Of a stretch of DNA of 64,000 nt, positions 17,711-32,091 are shown one piece after another. A program made the translations under genes and the position numbers. The notes below the pieces were generated by a model. The model searched no databases. It was given only the letters and a program-made list of their open reading frames with translations, and had not been told where the DNA came from. The stretch comes from Pseudomonas vranovensis DSM 16006 (GTDB lineage Bacteria > Pseudomonadota > Gammaproteobacteria > Pseudomonadales > Pseudomonadaceae): NCBI RefSeq assembly GCF_000425805.1, contig NZ_AUED01000012.1, forward strand, positions 164,100 through 228,099. Reading direction: 5' to 3'. Every line of letters starts with the position of its first letter. The stretch's first letter is position 1.

Positions 17711-18484
17711 ATGCGGCGCGTGGTGTTCAATCAGAAAGGTGGCGTGGGCAAGTCGAGCATTGCCTGCAACCTGGCAGCGGTGAGTGCCAATGAAGGCTAT
17801 CGAACCTTGCTGATCGACCTGGATGCCCAGGCAAACTCGACCCAGTACCTGACCGGGTTGACCGGTGACGACATTCCCATGGGGATTGCCGATTTCTTCA
17901 AGCAGACCCTGTCTTCGGGCCCGTTTGCCAAGAAGAACAAAGTCGATATCTACGAAACCCCCTTCGACAACCTGCATGTGGTGACCGCCACCGCCGAGCT
18001 GGCCGACCTGCAGCCCAAGCTTGAGGCCAAGCACAAGATCAACAAGCTGCGCAAACTGCTCGATGAGCTGAGCGAAGACTACGACCGGATCTACCTGGAC
18101 ACACCGCCAGCGTTGAACTTCTACGCCGTTTCAGCGCTGATTGCGGCAGATCGTGTATTGATTCCTTTCGATTGCGACAGCTTTTCCCGCCAGGCGCTGT
18201 ATGGCCTGCTGGCCGAGATCGAGGAACTCAAAGACGATCACAACGAGGATCTTCAGGTTGAGGGCATCGTCGTCAACCAGTTCCAGGCCCGTGCCAGCCT
18301 GCCCCAGCAGATGCTCGACGAGCTGTTGGCCGAAGGCCTTCCGGTGTTGCCGGTCTACCTCAACAGTTCGGTGAAGATGCGTGAATCACATCAGGCCAGC
18401 CTGCCGCTGATTCACCTGGAGCCCCGGCACAAGCTGACGCAGCAGTTTGTCGAGCTGCATGCCTTGCTTGAAGAGAACGCCTAG
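17711..18484 (+). CDS. Orphan ParA-family ATPase (257 aa)
   Basis: A deviant-Walker ParA/Soj protein: KGGVGKSS at residues 9-16, DLDAQANSTQYL (Walker A'), and YLDTPPALNF (Walker B). ATG 17711 is set by GGAGGT seven bases upstream and by the canonical start MRRVVFNQKGGVGKS. No ParB-like gene lies nearby on either side, so it is an orphan ParA. Such proteins place cellular cargo (chemosensory arrays, pili, carboxysome-like bodies) rather than plasmids, but the cargo here is unknown. The gene ends in a REP palindrome and is convergent to trxC. Confidence 0.87.
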   Translation: MRRVVFNQKGGVGKSSIACNLAAVSANEGYRTLLIDLDAQANSTQYLTGLTGDDIPMGIADFFKQTLSSGPFAKKNKVDIYETPFDNLHVVTATAELADLQPKLEAKHKINKLRKLLDELSEDYDRIYLDTPPALNFYAVSALIAADRVLIPFDCDSFSRQALYGLLAEIEELKDDHNEDLQVEGIVVNQFQARASLPQQMLDELLAEGLPVLPVYLNSSVKMRESHQASLPLIHLEPRHKLTQQFVELHALLEENA

Positions 18485-18490
18485 TAATTG

Positions 18491-18540
18491 ATCGCGGGGC
18501 AAGCCCGCTCCAACCTGTAGGAGCGGGCTTGCCCCGCGAT
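18491..18540. repeat. REP palindrome between parA-like gene and trxC
   Basis: Arms atcgcggggcaagcccgct and agcgggcttgccccgcgat around a short loop. This is the standard form of the window's REP family, and it sits between convergent genes. Confidence 0.85.
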
Positions 18541-18545
18541 GGCTT

Positions 18546-18980
18546 TCAAATTCCCTGGCTACGCAGCCACTCCAGCAACTGCTGAAGTGGAAACGCACCG
18601 CTCTGGCGCGCTACTTCCCGGCCATTCCTGAACAGGATCAGGCTGGGAATCGACCGAATCCCCAATTGCCCCGACAACTGTTGATTGGCCTCGCTGTCCA
18701 GCTTGGCCAGGCGGCACCGGCCGCTCAGCTGCTTGGCCGCTTGTTCAAAGATCGGGGCAAAGGATTTGCACGGCCCGCACCAATCGGCCCAGACGTCGAT
18801 CAACAGCGGCAGGTCGCCCTTGATCTGGCTGGCGTAGTCGCCCTGTTTGAGCTCGAAAGGCGTGTTCAGCAGTACCGGGCTTTTGCAGCGACCGCATTTT
18901 GGCGAATCGCCCAGGCGCTCGCCCGGGATACGGTTCAGCCCGTTGCAGTGCGGGCAGGGGATCAGCAGGGGTTCAGTCAT
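18546..18980 (-). CDS. trxC: Thioredoxin 2 (144 aa)
   Basis: An N-terminal zinc-binding region with two CxxC pairs (CPHC and CGRC, within the first ~35 residues) precedes a thioredoxin domain with the active site WCGPC. That combination defines TrxC, a cytosolic disulfide reductase linked to oxidative stress. The length of 144 is standard. ATG 18980 (MTEPLLIPCPHC) is chosen; longer in-frame starts add unrelated sequence. A repeat of another type lies just upstream. Confidence 0.93.
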   Translation of the reverse strand: MTEPLLIPCPHCNGLNRIPGERLGDSPKCGRCKSPVLLNTPFELKQGDYASQIKGDLPLLIDVWADWCGPCKSFAPIFEQAAKQLSGRCRLAKLDSEANQQLSGQLGIRSIPSLILFRNGREVARQSGAFPLQQLLEWLRSQGI

Positions 18981-18997
18981 CAAAAAAACTCCGTAGC

Positions 18998-19030
18998 AGC
19001 GGCGGTGCGACGCTTCGACTTGCCTCGCGA
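18998..19030. repeat. Second repeat family ('agcggcggtgcgacg...tcgacttgcc')
   Basis: This segment between selO and trxC matches, in reverse complement, the segment at 59191-59222 at nearly every position (shared core agcggcggtgcgacg, then tcgacttgcc). It is distinct from the plain REP loop sequence but shares its 'cttgcc-cgcga' tail. Confidence 0.6.
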
Positions 19031-19033
19031 TTG

Positions 19034-23921
<4,888 letters not shown>

Positions 23922-23945
23922 GCAACCAGAGGCGAAGTTCGGAGT

Positions 23946-25688
23946 TTAAAGGAACAATCCGGGGCCGGGTCGAGTTCCTTCGGGGAATTTGACGCCCACT
24001 TTGAGGATCTTGTTCCCTTCCATCACCGCCACCGTCCATAGCGTGTTGTTCCATTCGATCTGGTCGCCCACCACTGGCGCGCCGCCAACCTTCTGCGCAA
24101 TGAAGCGGCTGAGCGGCATATGCGGGTCCTGGCCGTCGAGCTGCAAACCGTACAACGCCGCTACAGCCCCCAGTTCTGCGTCACCTTCGAGCACGAAGTC
24201 ACCAAAGAAGCGCAGATCCAGACCGCGCTGCGGCGCCTGGCTGAACAACTTGCCGAGGGCCGGAAGGTTGTGTTCGTGACCGATCACGCAGAGCAAGTCA
24301 TCGACTTCCAGGGTGGTACTTCCCGACGGGTGGAGCAGTTGCTGGCCGCGAAACAGGGCAGCGATACGGGTGCCCTCGGGCATTTTCAGCTCGCGCAGGG
24401 CGGCGCCGATGCACCACTTTTCCGCGCCCAGGCGATAGACGAACAGCTCCCACTCACTGGTGATATGGACTTCCAGGGCCGAACGGGAGATGGGCGCAGG
24501 GTCCGGTGGTACGGTGACCTTGAGCAACTTGGCCATCCACGGCAGGCTGGTGCCTTGCACCAGCAGCGAGACCAGCACGATAAAGAAGGCCAGGTTGAAG
24601 AACAGCTGGGCGTCGGGCAGCCCGGCCATCAGTGGGAACACAGCCAGAATGATGGGAACCGCGCCGCGCAGGCCGACCCAGGAGATGAACGCCTTTTCCC
24701 GGCCATGGAAAGCCTTGAACGGCAGCAGGCTGGCGATCACCGACAGTGGCCGGGCGAAGATGATCATCCACAGCGCCAGGCCCAGGGCCGGCAGGGCGAT
24801 GGGCAGCAGGTCGTGGGGGGTGACCAGCAGGCCGAGCACCAGGAACATGCCGATCTGCGCCAGCCAGGCCATGCCGTCGAGCATATGCAGGATGCCGTGG
24901 CGGCTGCGGATCGGGCGGTTGCCCAGCACCAGGCCGCACAGGTACACCGCGAGGAAGCCGCTGCCGTGCAGGGCGTTGGTGAGCGAGAACACCACCAGGC
25001 CGCCGGCGATCACCAGGATCGGGTAGAGACCGCCGGCCAGATTGATCCGGTTGACCAACTGCAGCATCAGCCAGCCACCGCCCAGGCCCATCAGGCCGCC
25101 GATACCGAACTCGCGCAGCAGGTGGCCGAGCAGGCTCCAGTGCAGGCCGGTCTGGCCGCTGGCGATCATCTCGATCAGGGTGACGGTAAGGAATACGGCC
25201 ATCGGGTCGTTGCTGCCCGACTCGATCTCAAGTGTAGCGGTGACCCGCTCGTTCAGGCCCTTGCCACCCAGCAGCGAGAATACCGCCGCAGCGTCGGTAG
25301 AGCCGACGATGGCGCCGATCAGCAAGCCCTGGATCAGGCTGAGATCAAACAGCCAGGCAGCGACCATGCCGGTCAGGCCCGTGGTGATGAGCACGCCTAC
25401 GGTGGCCAGCGACAGGGCTGGCCACAGGGCCACGCGAAAACTCGCCACCCGTGTGCGCAAGCCGCCGTCGAGCAGGATCACGGCCAGGGCCAGGTTGCCC
25501 ACCAGGTAAGCGGTTGGATAATTGTTGAAGATGATGCCGCCACCATCCACGCCGGCCAGCATGCCGACGGCCAGGATGATGACCAGGATCGGGATGCCCA
25601 GTCGGGAAGACAGTGAGCTGACCAGAATACTTGCACCTACCAGCAATGCGCCGATCAAGAACAGGCTATTGATGGTGGACGCATCCAA
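23946..25688 (-). CDS. nhaP2: NhaP2/CvrA-type potassium/proton antiporter (580 aa), TTG start
   Basis: A CPA1 cation:proton antiporter with about 12 helices to residue ~400 (for example [15 protein letters not shown] and [14 protein letters not shown], the ion-binding ND motif) and a cytosolic TrkA_C-like regulatory tail. TTG 25688 is chosen: it precedes [20 protein letters not shown], the family N-terminus, has GGAG upstream, and gives the standard length of 580. Family members remove K+ in exchange for H+ and help under salt or alkaline stress. Confidence 0.9.
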   Translation of the reverse strand: MDASTINSLFLIGALLVGASILVSSLSSRLGIPILVIILAVGMLAGVDGGGIIFNNYPTAYLVGNLALAVILLDGGLRTRVASFRVALWPALSLATVGVLITTGLTGMVAAWLFDLSLIQGLLIGAIVGSTDAAAVFSLLGGKGLNERVTATLEIESGSNDPMAVFLTVTLIEMIASGQTGLHWSLLGHLLREFGIGGLMGLGGGWLMLQLVNRINLAGGLYPILVIAGGLVVFSLTNALHGSGFLAVYLCGLVLGNRPIRSRHGILHMLDGMAWLAQIGMFLVLGLLVTPHDLLPIALPALGLALWMIIFARPLSVIASLLPFKAFHGREKAFISWVGLRGAVPIILAVFPLMAGLPDAQLFFNLAFFIVLVSLLVQGTSLPWMAKLLKVTVPPDPAPISRSALEVHITSEWELFVYRLGAEKWCIGAALRELKMPEGTRIAALFRGQQLLHPSGSTTLEVDDLLCVIGHEHNLPALGKLFSQAPQRGLDLRFFGDFVLEGDAELGAVAALYGLQLDGQDPHMPLSRFIAQKVGGAPVVGDQIEWNNTLWTVAVMEGNKILKVGVKFPEGTRPGPGLFL

Positions 25689-25896
25689 AGGCGGTACTCC
25701 GGGGAAAAGCAGAAAGGGGACCGGCTTGAACAAGCAGGTCGCATGCCAACTGATTCTAACCTGAGGGCTTGGCGAGCTGTAAAGCGTTCCGTGGCGTTGA
25801 TTTCAAATGCCTGGTGCGGTGGTGGATAGATGACACCTCGTCGCAGGGGCACTGGGTTGAAGTGAGGGCCCTTCCATTGCGCCAAGGTCCCACGCC

Positions 25897-28086
25897 ATGC
25901 CCGACTATGCCCTTACTCCCGTTCAGCCGCAGGCCAATGCCACGCTGCAAGGCATCGCTGAGCGCTATACGGCCAACTTTCCCACCCTGCATAGCCTGGC
26001 GCGCCAGGCTGCCGGGCACATCGTGCGCGACCAGCTGGGGTACTGGATGGACCCCGACCGCATCTACTGGCATCGCTTCAATGCTGCGATCAGCAGTCAC
26101 CTGACCTATACCGGTTGGCGGCATGAGGGCAGGCCACTGCGTTCGATGACCTTGAGCGAGCTGACCCTGCGGCGTTTTCTGGTCGATGAACAATCCAACA
26201 GCGATCTGCTCAGTCTCTACGGTGGCTTCTACCGGGTCGATGGCGCCTTCGGCCGATATGACCAAACCTGCGAAGTGAGGCTGCTGCCGGCAACAGTGCA
26301 GCAGGCCTTCTGGGCGCTGGATTTCCAGCCCGTCTACCTGGAAGCGGTAACGAAGTTCTGGAGCGATGCAGGTGAAGACTTCTGTTTGCTGGCACGGGCG
26401 GGTTTTCTTGCCGCGGTTGCGCGCGCCAGGTTGGCGCGAGAGGACGCCGAGGCGTTGTGTGCGGCGGTCGTGCCGGGCGCGGTGCTTCCTGTGGGCCTGC
26501 AGCAACTGCGCAGTAAGCCTGCGCTGGCGCGCGACTCGCCGTTTCGCCATTGCCTGCTGGGTGGCTACCGGGCCCGCGACCTGTTCTGGCTGACGCTGCC
26601 GGGCGGGCGCCAGGTGCTGTACCTCTGCGGGCAGGGTGGCAGCGAGTTGCAGGTGTTCGCCAGCACGGCGGACTTGAACACCTGGGTTCGCCGGCAAGTG
26701 CATGACACACCGAGCCGTGAGCGCTTCATCGCTCATTTCCTTGGTGACGCGGCGGCGCTGGCCGATCACGGTGATGCCCTGCAACGACTGTGTGATCAAT
26801 TGCAGAGCGCAACGGTTTCTCTGGTTCGGGCCCGTCAGGCGATTCGCGGGGATGTCTTCGACAGCGTGTACCGGTCGGCTGTTGACCAGCTGGTACGTGA
26901 TGCCCGGGCACGCACCACGTCAAACAGCGCGCTGGACAAGGCCCAGTGGCTGGAGTACCTGAAGCTCGTTCCACGCTTTGCCACGCCTGCGGCCCTGCTC
27001 TGGTGGCCGTTGGCAGGCCTGGCCCTGGGCGCCGGTGTCGGCAACCTGGTCCTGCATGTGGATCAGGCATTGCACGCGCCGCTGCAGGCGCAGCGGCGGG
27101 CGGGATGGGTGGCGGCGTTCATTGATGTGCTGTTTATCCTGATCGATTCGCAGATGCTCCGGGCTGGAGAAGTAGTGGAGTCGCCCGGGTTGATCGATGC
27201 ACCGGCCCTGTTGCCTGAGCAAGGTTATGTGCCCGGCTCGCTGCGCACGTTGGAAGGTGGGGGGCAGGCTGTGCCGGGGTTGGATGGCCCGTTCTGGGAC
27301 TTGCACATGCGCGCCTCGGCGGATGAACTGCTGGCGGTTTCCGATCTGGCCCTGGCCCGCCAGCGTGCGTTGCTGGTGCAGGTGCCACGCGCCGACCTGG
27401 ATGCCTTCGGCCAACCGTTTCGGGTGTACTGCGATGAGCTGGGGTTCCATGCGCGCAACATCAGGCAGTACACCCACTCGCCGCAGCGCTACAACAATCT
27501 GCTGCGGGGCCTGGCAATGGAGGACGCGCCGGCTGCCAACGTAGCCAGGGTTCATGATCTGGCCGAGGAGCTGGAGCTGCTCGGGGGCGACAATCAGGTG
27601 CGCCTGTACCGGGTCGGCATTGGCGGCAGGGAGACATCCGGGGCGTACTGGCGTGAGGGACGGGTCAAGGTCGGGGACCGTTTGCTGACCACGGATTTCA
27701 CTTCGTTCACGGAGAACCCGTACATGGCCTGGGAGTTTTTCAACCAGCCGACAGTAAAAGCGGGTACCGCCTTCGAGGAAGGTGCCGTTGTGTATGTGCT
27801 GGAGCCAGGTGGAGCACGGTGTGCGGTGCCGGTGGCGGCGTTTTCCGACTTGCCGCATGAGGCCGAATCGGTAGTGCTGCCTGGAAGCTATTTGCAGGTG
27901 GAGGGCATTACTGAAGTCAGCGGCGAGCATTACCGGTTTATGCAGGTACGGTTGCGGGCGCTGGAGGCGGGGGGCGGGGACGCGTACGAACTGCGTACCG
28001 GGCAGCCGTTTGATCGGGAGCGGTTTGCGCAGCGTCTGGGGGAGGATGGAGGTTCAGTGGTGGAACGATTTTTTCTGCGGTATTGA
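25897..28086 (+). CDS. Predicted exotoxin: DUF6543-like N-terminus with R-S-E ADP-ribosyltransferase C-terminus (729 aa)
   Basis: Residues ~30-400 look like the dermonecrotic-toxin N-terminal region (DUF6543): LHSLARQAAGHIVRDQL, MDPDRIYWHRF (51-61), then LRSMTLSELTLRRF. Hydrophobic stretches at ~363-386 and ~404-419 could act in membrane insertion. The C-terminal ~165 residues carry ADP-ribosyltransferase hallmarks in order: R572 in VRLYRV, a T-S-F variant of the STS block in FTSFTENPYMAWEFF (601-615), and E655-x-E657 in HEAESVVLPGSYLQVEGI. No signal peptide is seen. AAGG lies ten bases upstream of ATG 25897. It is a lone gene with no candidate immunity gene downstream; only a REP separates it from betA. 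Toxin role is inferred. Confidence 0.72.
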   Translation: MPDYALTPVQPQANATLQGIAERYTANFPTLHSLARQAAGHIVRDQLGYWMDPDRIYWHRFNAAISSHLTYTGWRHEGRPLRSMTLSELTLRRFLVDEQSNSDLLSLYGGFYRVDGAFGRYDQTCEVRLLPATVQQAFWALDFQPVYLEAVTKFWSDAGEDFCLLARAGFLAAVARARLAREDAEALCAAVVPGAVLPVGLQQLRSKPALARDSPFRHCLLGGYRARDLFWLTLPGGRQVLYLCGQGGSELQVFASTADLNTWVRRQVHDTPSRERFIAHFLGDAAALADHGDALQRLCDQLQSATVSLVRARQAIRGDVFDSVYRSAVDQLVRDARARTTSNSALDKAQWLEYLKLVPRFATPAALLWWPLAGLALGAGVGNLVLHVDQALHAPLQAQRRAGWVAAFIDVLFILIDSQMLRAGEVVESPGLIDAPALLPEQGYVPGSLRTLEGGGQAVPGLDGPFWDLHMRASADELLAVSDLALARQRALLVQVPRADLDAFGQPFRVYCDELGFHARNIRQYTHSPQRYNNLLRGLAMEDAPAANVARVHDLAEELELLGGDNQVRLYRVGIGGRETSGAYWREGRVKVGDRLLTTDFTSFTENPYMAWEFFNQPTVKAGTAFEEGAVVYVLEPGGARCAVPVAAFSDLPHEAESVVLPGSYLQVEGITEVSGEHYRFMQVRLRALEAGGGDAYELRTGQPFDRERFAQRLGEDGGSVVERFFLRY

Positions 28087-28089
28087 GTA

Positions 28090-28138
28090 TCGCCGGGCAA
28101 GCACGCTCCTACGGTGTAGGAGTGCGCTTGCCCGGCGA
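28090..28138. repeat. REP variant between the toxin gene and betA
   Basis: Arms tcgccgggcaagc and gcttgcccggcga with 'cgctccta...taggagtgcg' inside. The variant 'gccgggcaagc-acgctcc' differs from the other copies and may mark a different REP subtype. It lies between convergent genes and may end both. Confidence 0.75.
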
Positions 28139-28143
28139 GGGTA

Positions 28144-29841
28144 TTACGCCTGCTTCACTTCACGCATCGGCTTGCCTTTGACCGGCGCGCCGTTGGCCAC
28201 GTAGTACTTGGCATTGCTGCGCGGCAGCGGCTGGCGGCCACGGATCTTGTCGGAGATTTTCTCGGCGATCATGATCGTGGTGGCGTTCAGGTTACCGGTG
28301 ATGATGATCGGCATGATCGAGGCGTCGACCACGCGCAGGCCTTGCATGCCATGCACGCGACCCTGGCCATCGACCACGGCCATCTCGTCGTCGCCCATCT
28401 TGCACGAGCACGACGGGTGGAACGCGGTTTCGGCGTGTTCGCGGATGAACGTGTCCAGCTCTTCGTCCGTCTGCACGTCGGCGCCCGGGCTGATCTCGCG
28501 GCCACGGTACGGGTCCAGTGCTGGCTGGGCCATGATTTCGCGGGTCAGGCGGATGCCATCGCGAAATTCCTGCCAGTCCTGCTCGGTAGCCATGTAGTTG
28601 AACAGGATGCTCGGGTGCTGGCGCGGGTCCTTGGACTTGGCCTGGATGCGGCCGCGGCTTGGCGAACGCATCGAGCCCATGTGGGCCTGGAAGCCGTGTT
28701 CCTGTACGCCGTTGCTGCCGTTGTAGTTAATCGCGACAGGCAGGAAGTGGTATTGGATGTTCGGCCACTCGAACTCGGGACGGGTGCGGATGAAACCACC
28801 CGCCTCGAACTGGTTGCTGGCGCCGATGCCGGTACCGTTGAACAGCCACTCGGCACCGATGGCCGGCTGGTTGTACCAGAGCAGCGACGGGTACAGGGAA
28901 ACCGGCTGGGTGCAGGCGTATTGCAGGTAGAGCTCGAGGTGGTCCTGCAGGTTCTCGCCAACGCCTGGCAGGTCGTGGACCACCGGGATGTCGAGGTTCT
29001 TCAGCAGTTCGGCCGGGCCGACACCGGAACGCTGCAGCAGTTGCGGCGAAGCGATGGCACCGGAGCAGACGATGACTTCCTTGCGGGCACGGGCTTCGAC
29101 GCGCTCTTCGCTGGCGCCGACCAAGTAGGTCACGCCGATGGCGCGCTTGCCGTCGAACAGCACACGGTCCGTCAGGGCGTGGGTGACGATGGTCAGGGTC
29201 GAACGCTTCTTGGCGGTGTCCAGGTAGCCACGGGCGGTGCTGGCGCGACGGCCTTTTGGTGTGACGGTACGGTCCATCGGACCGAAACCTTCCTGCTGGT
29301 AGCCGTTCAAGTCTTCGGTACGTGGGTAACCGGCCTGCACGCCGGCTTCGACCATGGCATGGAACAGTGGGTTGTTGCCGGCTTTTGGCGTGGTCACGCT
29401 GACCGGGCCTTCGCCGCCGTGCCAGTCGTTCGGGCCGATGTCACGGGTTTCGGCCTTGCGGAAGTACGGCAGGCAGTCCAGGTAGGTCCAGTCTTCAAGG
29501 CCTGGCAGTTGTGCCCAGCCGTCGAAGTCCAGGGCGTTGCCGCGGATGTAGCACATGCCGTTGATCAGCGACGAGCCACCCAGGCCTTTGCCACGGCCGC
29601 ATTCCATTCGGCGGTTGTCCATGTGCGGCTCTGGGTCGGTCTCGTAGGCCCAGTTGTAGCGACGACCCTGCAGCGGGAAAGCCAGGGCGGCCGGCATCTG
29701 GGTGCGGAAGTCCATGCGGTAGTCGGGGCCACCGGCCTCCAGCAGCAGGACAGTGACGCCTTCGTCTTCGGTCAGGCGGGTCGCCAGGGTGTTACCGGCC
29801 GAGCCGGCACCGACGATGATGTAGTCGAATTCATGGGACAT
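28144..29841 (-). CDS. betA: Choline dehydrogenase (565 aa)
   Basis: A GMC flavoprotein that oxidises choline to betaine aldehyde at the inner membrane. The FAD-binding [17 protein letters not shown] is at the N-terminus, the GMC signature [20 protein letters not shown] near residue 82-101, and the active-site histidine region HPSCSCKMG near the C-terminus. The length of 565 is normal. It is the last gene of the leftward betI-betB-betA operon, with an 81-bp gap to betB that contains a strong hairpin. Confidence 0.95.
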   Translation of the reverse strand: MSHEFDYIIVGAGSAGNTLATRLTEDEGVTVLLLEAGGPDYRMDFRTQMPAALAFPLQGRRYNWAYETDPEPHMDNRRMECGRGKGLGGSSLINGMCYIRGNALDFDGWAQLPGLEDWTYLDCLPYFRKAETRDIGPNDWHGGEGPVSVTTPKAGNNPLFHAMVEAGVQAGYPRTEDLNGYQQEGFGPMDRTVTPKGRRASTARGYLDTAKKRSTLTIVTHALTDRVLFDGKRAIGVTYLVGASEERVEARARKEVIVCSGAIASPQLLQRSGVGPAELLKNLDIPVVHDLPGVGENLQDHLELYLQYACTQPVSLYPSLLWYNQPAIGAEWLFNGTGIGASNQFEAGGFIRTRPEFEWPNIQYHFLPVAINYNGSNGVQEHGFQAHMGSMRSPSRGRIQAKSKDPRQHPSILFNYMATEQDWQEFRDGIRLTREIMAQPALDPYRGREISPGADVQTDEELDTFIREHAETAFHPSCSCKMGDDEMAVVDGQGRVHGMQGLRVVDASIMPIIITGNLNATTIMIAEKISDKIRGRQPLPRSNAKYYVANGAPVKGKPMREVKQA

Positions 29842-29881
29842 GTTCTGTTCCCTCTTTGGCAGTAGGCAGGAAAAACGGGAA

Positions 29882-29908
29882 GCGCCCGGGCCTGTGCGGC
29901 CCGGGCGC
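29882..29908 (-). other. Intercistronic hairpin between betB and betA
   Basis: gcgcccgggcc and ggcccgggcgc form a perfect 11-bp GC stem with a 5-nt loop in the betB-betA gap. There is no T-run on the betA side, so it may be an RNA processing or stability element, or a partial terminator, rather than a full stop. Confidence 0.55.
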
Positions 29909-29922
29909 GGCTACAGGGGTGC

Positions 29923-31395
29923 TTAGAACACCGAGTTGTAGTTGCCCAGTTCTACCTGTACCGATTTGATGCGCGTGTACTGAGCCAGCGAGCTCACGCC
30001 GTTCTCACGGCCGACACCGGATTGCTTGTAGCCACCAACCGGCATTTCGGCTGGCGACTCGCCCCAGGCGTTGATCCAGCAGATACCGGCTTCAAGCTGG
30101 TGGATGATGCGGTGGGCGCGGCTGATGTCGTTGGTGCATACGCCAGCGGCCAGGCCGAAGTCGGTGTCGTTGGCACGACGGATGACTTCTTCTTCGCTCT
30201 CGTAGGAGAGGATGCTCATCACTGGGCCGAAGATTTCTTCCTTGACGATGGTCATGTCGTCACGGCAATCGGTGAATACGGTTGGGGCCACGAAGGCACC
30301 CTTGGCGAATTCGCCGTCGGTCAGACGCTCGCCGCCGCACAGGACGCGTGCGCCTTCTTCCTTGCCTTTGGCGATGTAGCCCAGCACGTTTTCCATGTGG
30401 GCGAAGCTGACCAGCGGGCCGAAGTTGGTGTTCTCGTCTTCAGGGTTGCCAACGCGGATGCGGGCAACGCGCTCGGCGATCTTGGCTTCGAAGGCGGCTT
30501 TCATCGAGGCGGGCACGAATACGCGGGTACCGTTGGTGCAGACCTGACCGGAGCTGTAGAAGTTGGCCATCATGGCGATGTCGGCGGCGCGATCCAGGTC
30601 GGCGTCTTCGCAGATGATCAGTGGCGACTTGCCGCCCAGTTCCATGGTGACTTCCTTGAGCGAGGAGCTCGAGGCGCTGGCCATGACTTTCTTGCCGGTG
30701 TCGGTGCCGCCGGTGAACGAGACTTTTTCGATGCGTGGGTGCTCGGTCAGCCAGGTGCCGACTTCACGGCCGCTACCGGTCAGGACGTTGAACACGCCGT
30801 CGGGCAGGCCGGCTTCGGTGTAGATCTCGGCCAGTTTCAGGGTGGTCAGCGAGGTGACTTCGCTCGGCTTGAAGATCATCGCGTTACCGGCCGCCAGGGC
30901 AGGTGCGGATTTCCACAGGGCGATCTGGATCGGGTAGTTCCAGGCGCCGATACCGACGGTCACGCCCAGCGGCTCGCGGCGGGTGTAGACGAACGAGCTG
31001 TCTCGCAGCGGGATCTGCTCGCCTTCGATGGCAGGTACCAGGCCGGCGTAGTATTCCAGCACGTCAGCACCGGTGACGATGTCGACGTAGCGGGTTTCGG
31101 AGTAGGACTTGCCGGTGTCCAGGGTTTCCAGGGCGGCCAACTCATCGTTGCGCTCGCGCAGAATGTCGACGGCGCGGCGCAGGATGCGCGAACGCTGCAT
31201 GGCAGTCATGGCGGCCCAGACTTTCTGGCCGCGCTCGGCGCTTTCTACTGCGCGCTCGACGTCTTCTTGGGTGGCACGTTGCACCTGGGCGAGGACTTCG
31301 CCGTTGGCCGGGTTGATGGCGTCGAAGGTAGCGTCGCTGGAAGCGTCGACATAACCACCATCAATGTAGAGTTTTTGCAGTTCGAAACGGGCCAT
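29923..31395 (-). CDS. betB: Betaine aldehyde dehydrogenase (490 aa)
   Basis: An NAD(P)-dependent aldehyde dehydrogenase that makes glycine betaine. Clear motifs are [22 protein letters not shown], the active-site glutamate in [16 protein letters not shown], the catalytic cysteine in [13 protein letters not shown], and the tail [13 protein letters not shown]. The length of 490 is standard. It sits between betI (30-bp gap) and betA and is expected to be repressed by BetI until choline is present. Confidence 0.95.
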   Translation of the reverse strand: MARFELQKLYIDGGYVDASSDATFDAINPANGEVLAQVQRATQEDVERAVESAERGQKVWAAMTAMQRSRILRRAVDILRERNDELAALETLDTGKSYSETRYVDIVTGADVLEYYAGLVPAIEGEQIPLRDSSFVYTRREPLGVTVGIGAWNYPIQIALWKSAPALAAGNAMIFKPSEVTSLTTLKLAEIYTEAGLPDGVFNVLTGSGREVGTWLTEHPRIEKVSFTGGTDTGKKVMASASSSSLKEVTMELGGKSPLIICEDADLDRAADIAMMANFYSSGQVCTNGTRVFVPASMKAAFEAKIAERVARIRVGNPEDENTNFGPLVSFAHMENVLGYIAKGKEEGARVLCGGERLTDGEFAKGAFVAPTVFTDCRDDMTIVKEEIFGPVMSILSYESEEEVIRRANDTDFGLAAGVCTNDISRAHRIIHQLEAGICWINAWGESPAEMPVGGYKQSGVGRENGVSSLAQYTRIKSVQVELGNYNSVF

Positions 31396-31425
31396 AGTGT
31401 CCTCGCAAGTGCATTGTGTAAGTGG

Positions 31426-32091
31426 CTATCCGAGCGTCGCTCCTGCTTTTTTGGCATTTGCGGCGCGTAGTGGTTCAGAGGCCCGTGCTTGTGTGTTCGG
31501 GCTCGTCTGCTTCGCCAGTTGTAGATCCATGTATTCGTAAGCGATTTGTTTCGCCTGGTCGGTGTCGAAGGCCTCTCCGGACAACGCTCCGCGCAGCCAC
31601 AGGCCGTCGATCAGGGCTGCCAGTCCTCGGGCTGCGGTGCGTGCCTCGGACAACGGCAGGACGCGGCGGAACTGGCAACACAGGTTGGAATACAAGCGGT
31701 GATCGTTGATCCGCTGCAACCTGTGCAAAGACGGCTGGTGCATGCTGGAGGCCCAGAAGGCCAACCAGGTTTTCATTGCCGGGCCGTTGACCTGACTGGC
31801 GTCGAAGTTGCCTTCGATGATCACCTGCAGGTGGGCACGCGGGCTGTTGTCCTTGAGCGCCTGCCGGTTGGCGACGACGTTCTCGCTCAGCACGCTCATC
31901 AAGTACTGCATGGTCGCTGCGATCAGGCCGTTCTTGTCCTGAAAGTAGTGACTGATGATGCCATTCGACACACCGGCCAAACGGGCGATCAGCGCAATGC
32001 TGGCGTCACCCATCCCGACCTGGTCGATTGCCAGCAACGTGGCTTCGATCAATTGCTGGCGGCGAATGGGTTGCATACCGACCTTGGGCAT
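31426..32091 (-). CDS. betI: BetI, TetR-family choline-responsive repressor (221 aa)
   Basis: An N-terminal TetR helix-turn-helix ([42 protein letters not shown]) is followed by the BetI ligand domain ([28 protein letters not shown]). Known BetI proteins are about 195-200 residues; this one has some 20-25 extra residues at the C-terminus (after DLQLAKQ), rich in Ala and polar residues. A perfect 20-bp palindrome lies 70 bp upstream, the expected operator. It heads the betIBA operon and faces betT. Confidence 0.92.
   Translation of the reverse strand: MPKVGMQPIRRQQLIEATLLAIDQVGMGDASIALIARLAGVSNGIISHYFQDKNGLIAATMQYLMSVLSENVVANRQALKDNSPRAHLQVIIEGNFDASQVNGPAMKTWLAFWASSMHQPSLHRLQRINDHRLYSNLCCQFRRVLPLSEARTAARGLAALIDGLWLRGALSGEAFDTDQAKQIAYEYMDLQLAKQTSPNTQARASEPLRAANAKKAGATLG

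Noticed and set aside
25897..28086. Toxin gene as part of a type VI secretion island
   Set aside because: No vgrG, hcp, PAAR, tap or other secretion gene is near; flanking genes are nhaP2 and bet genes.
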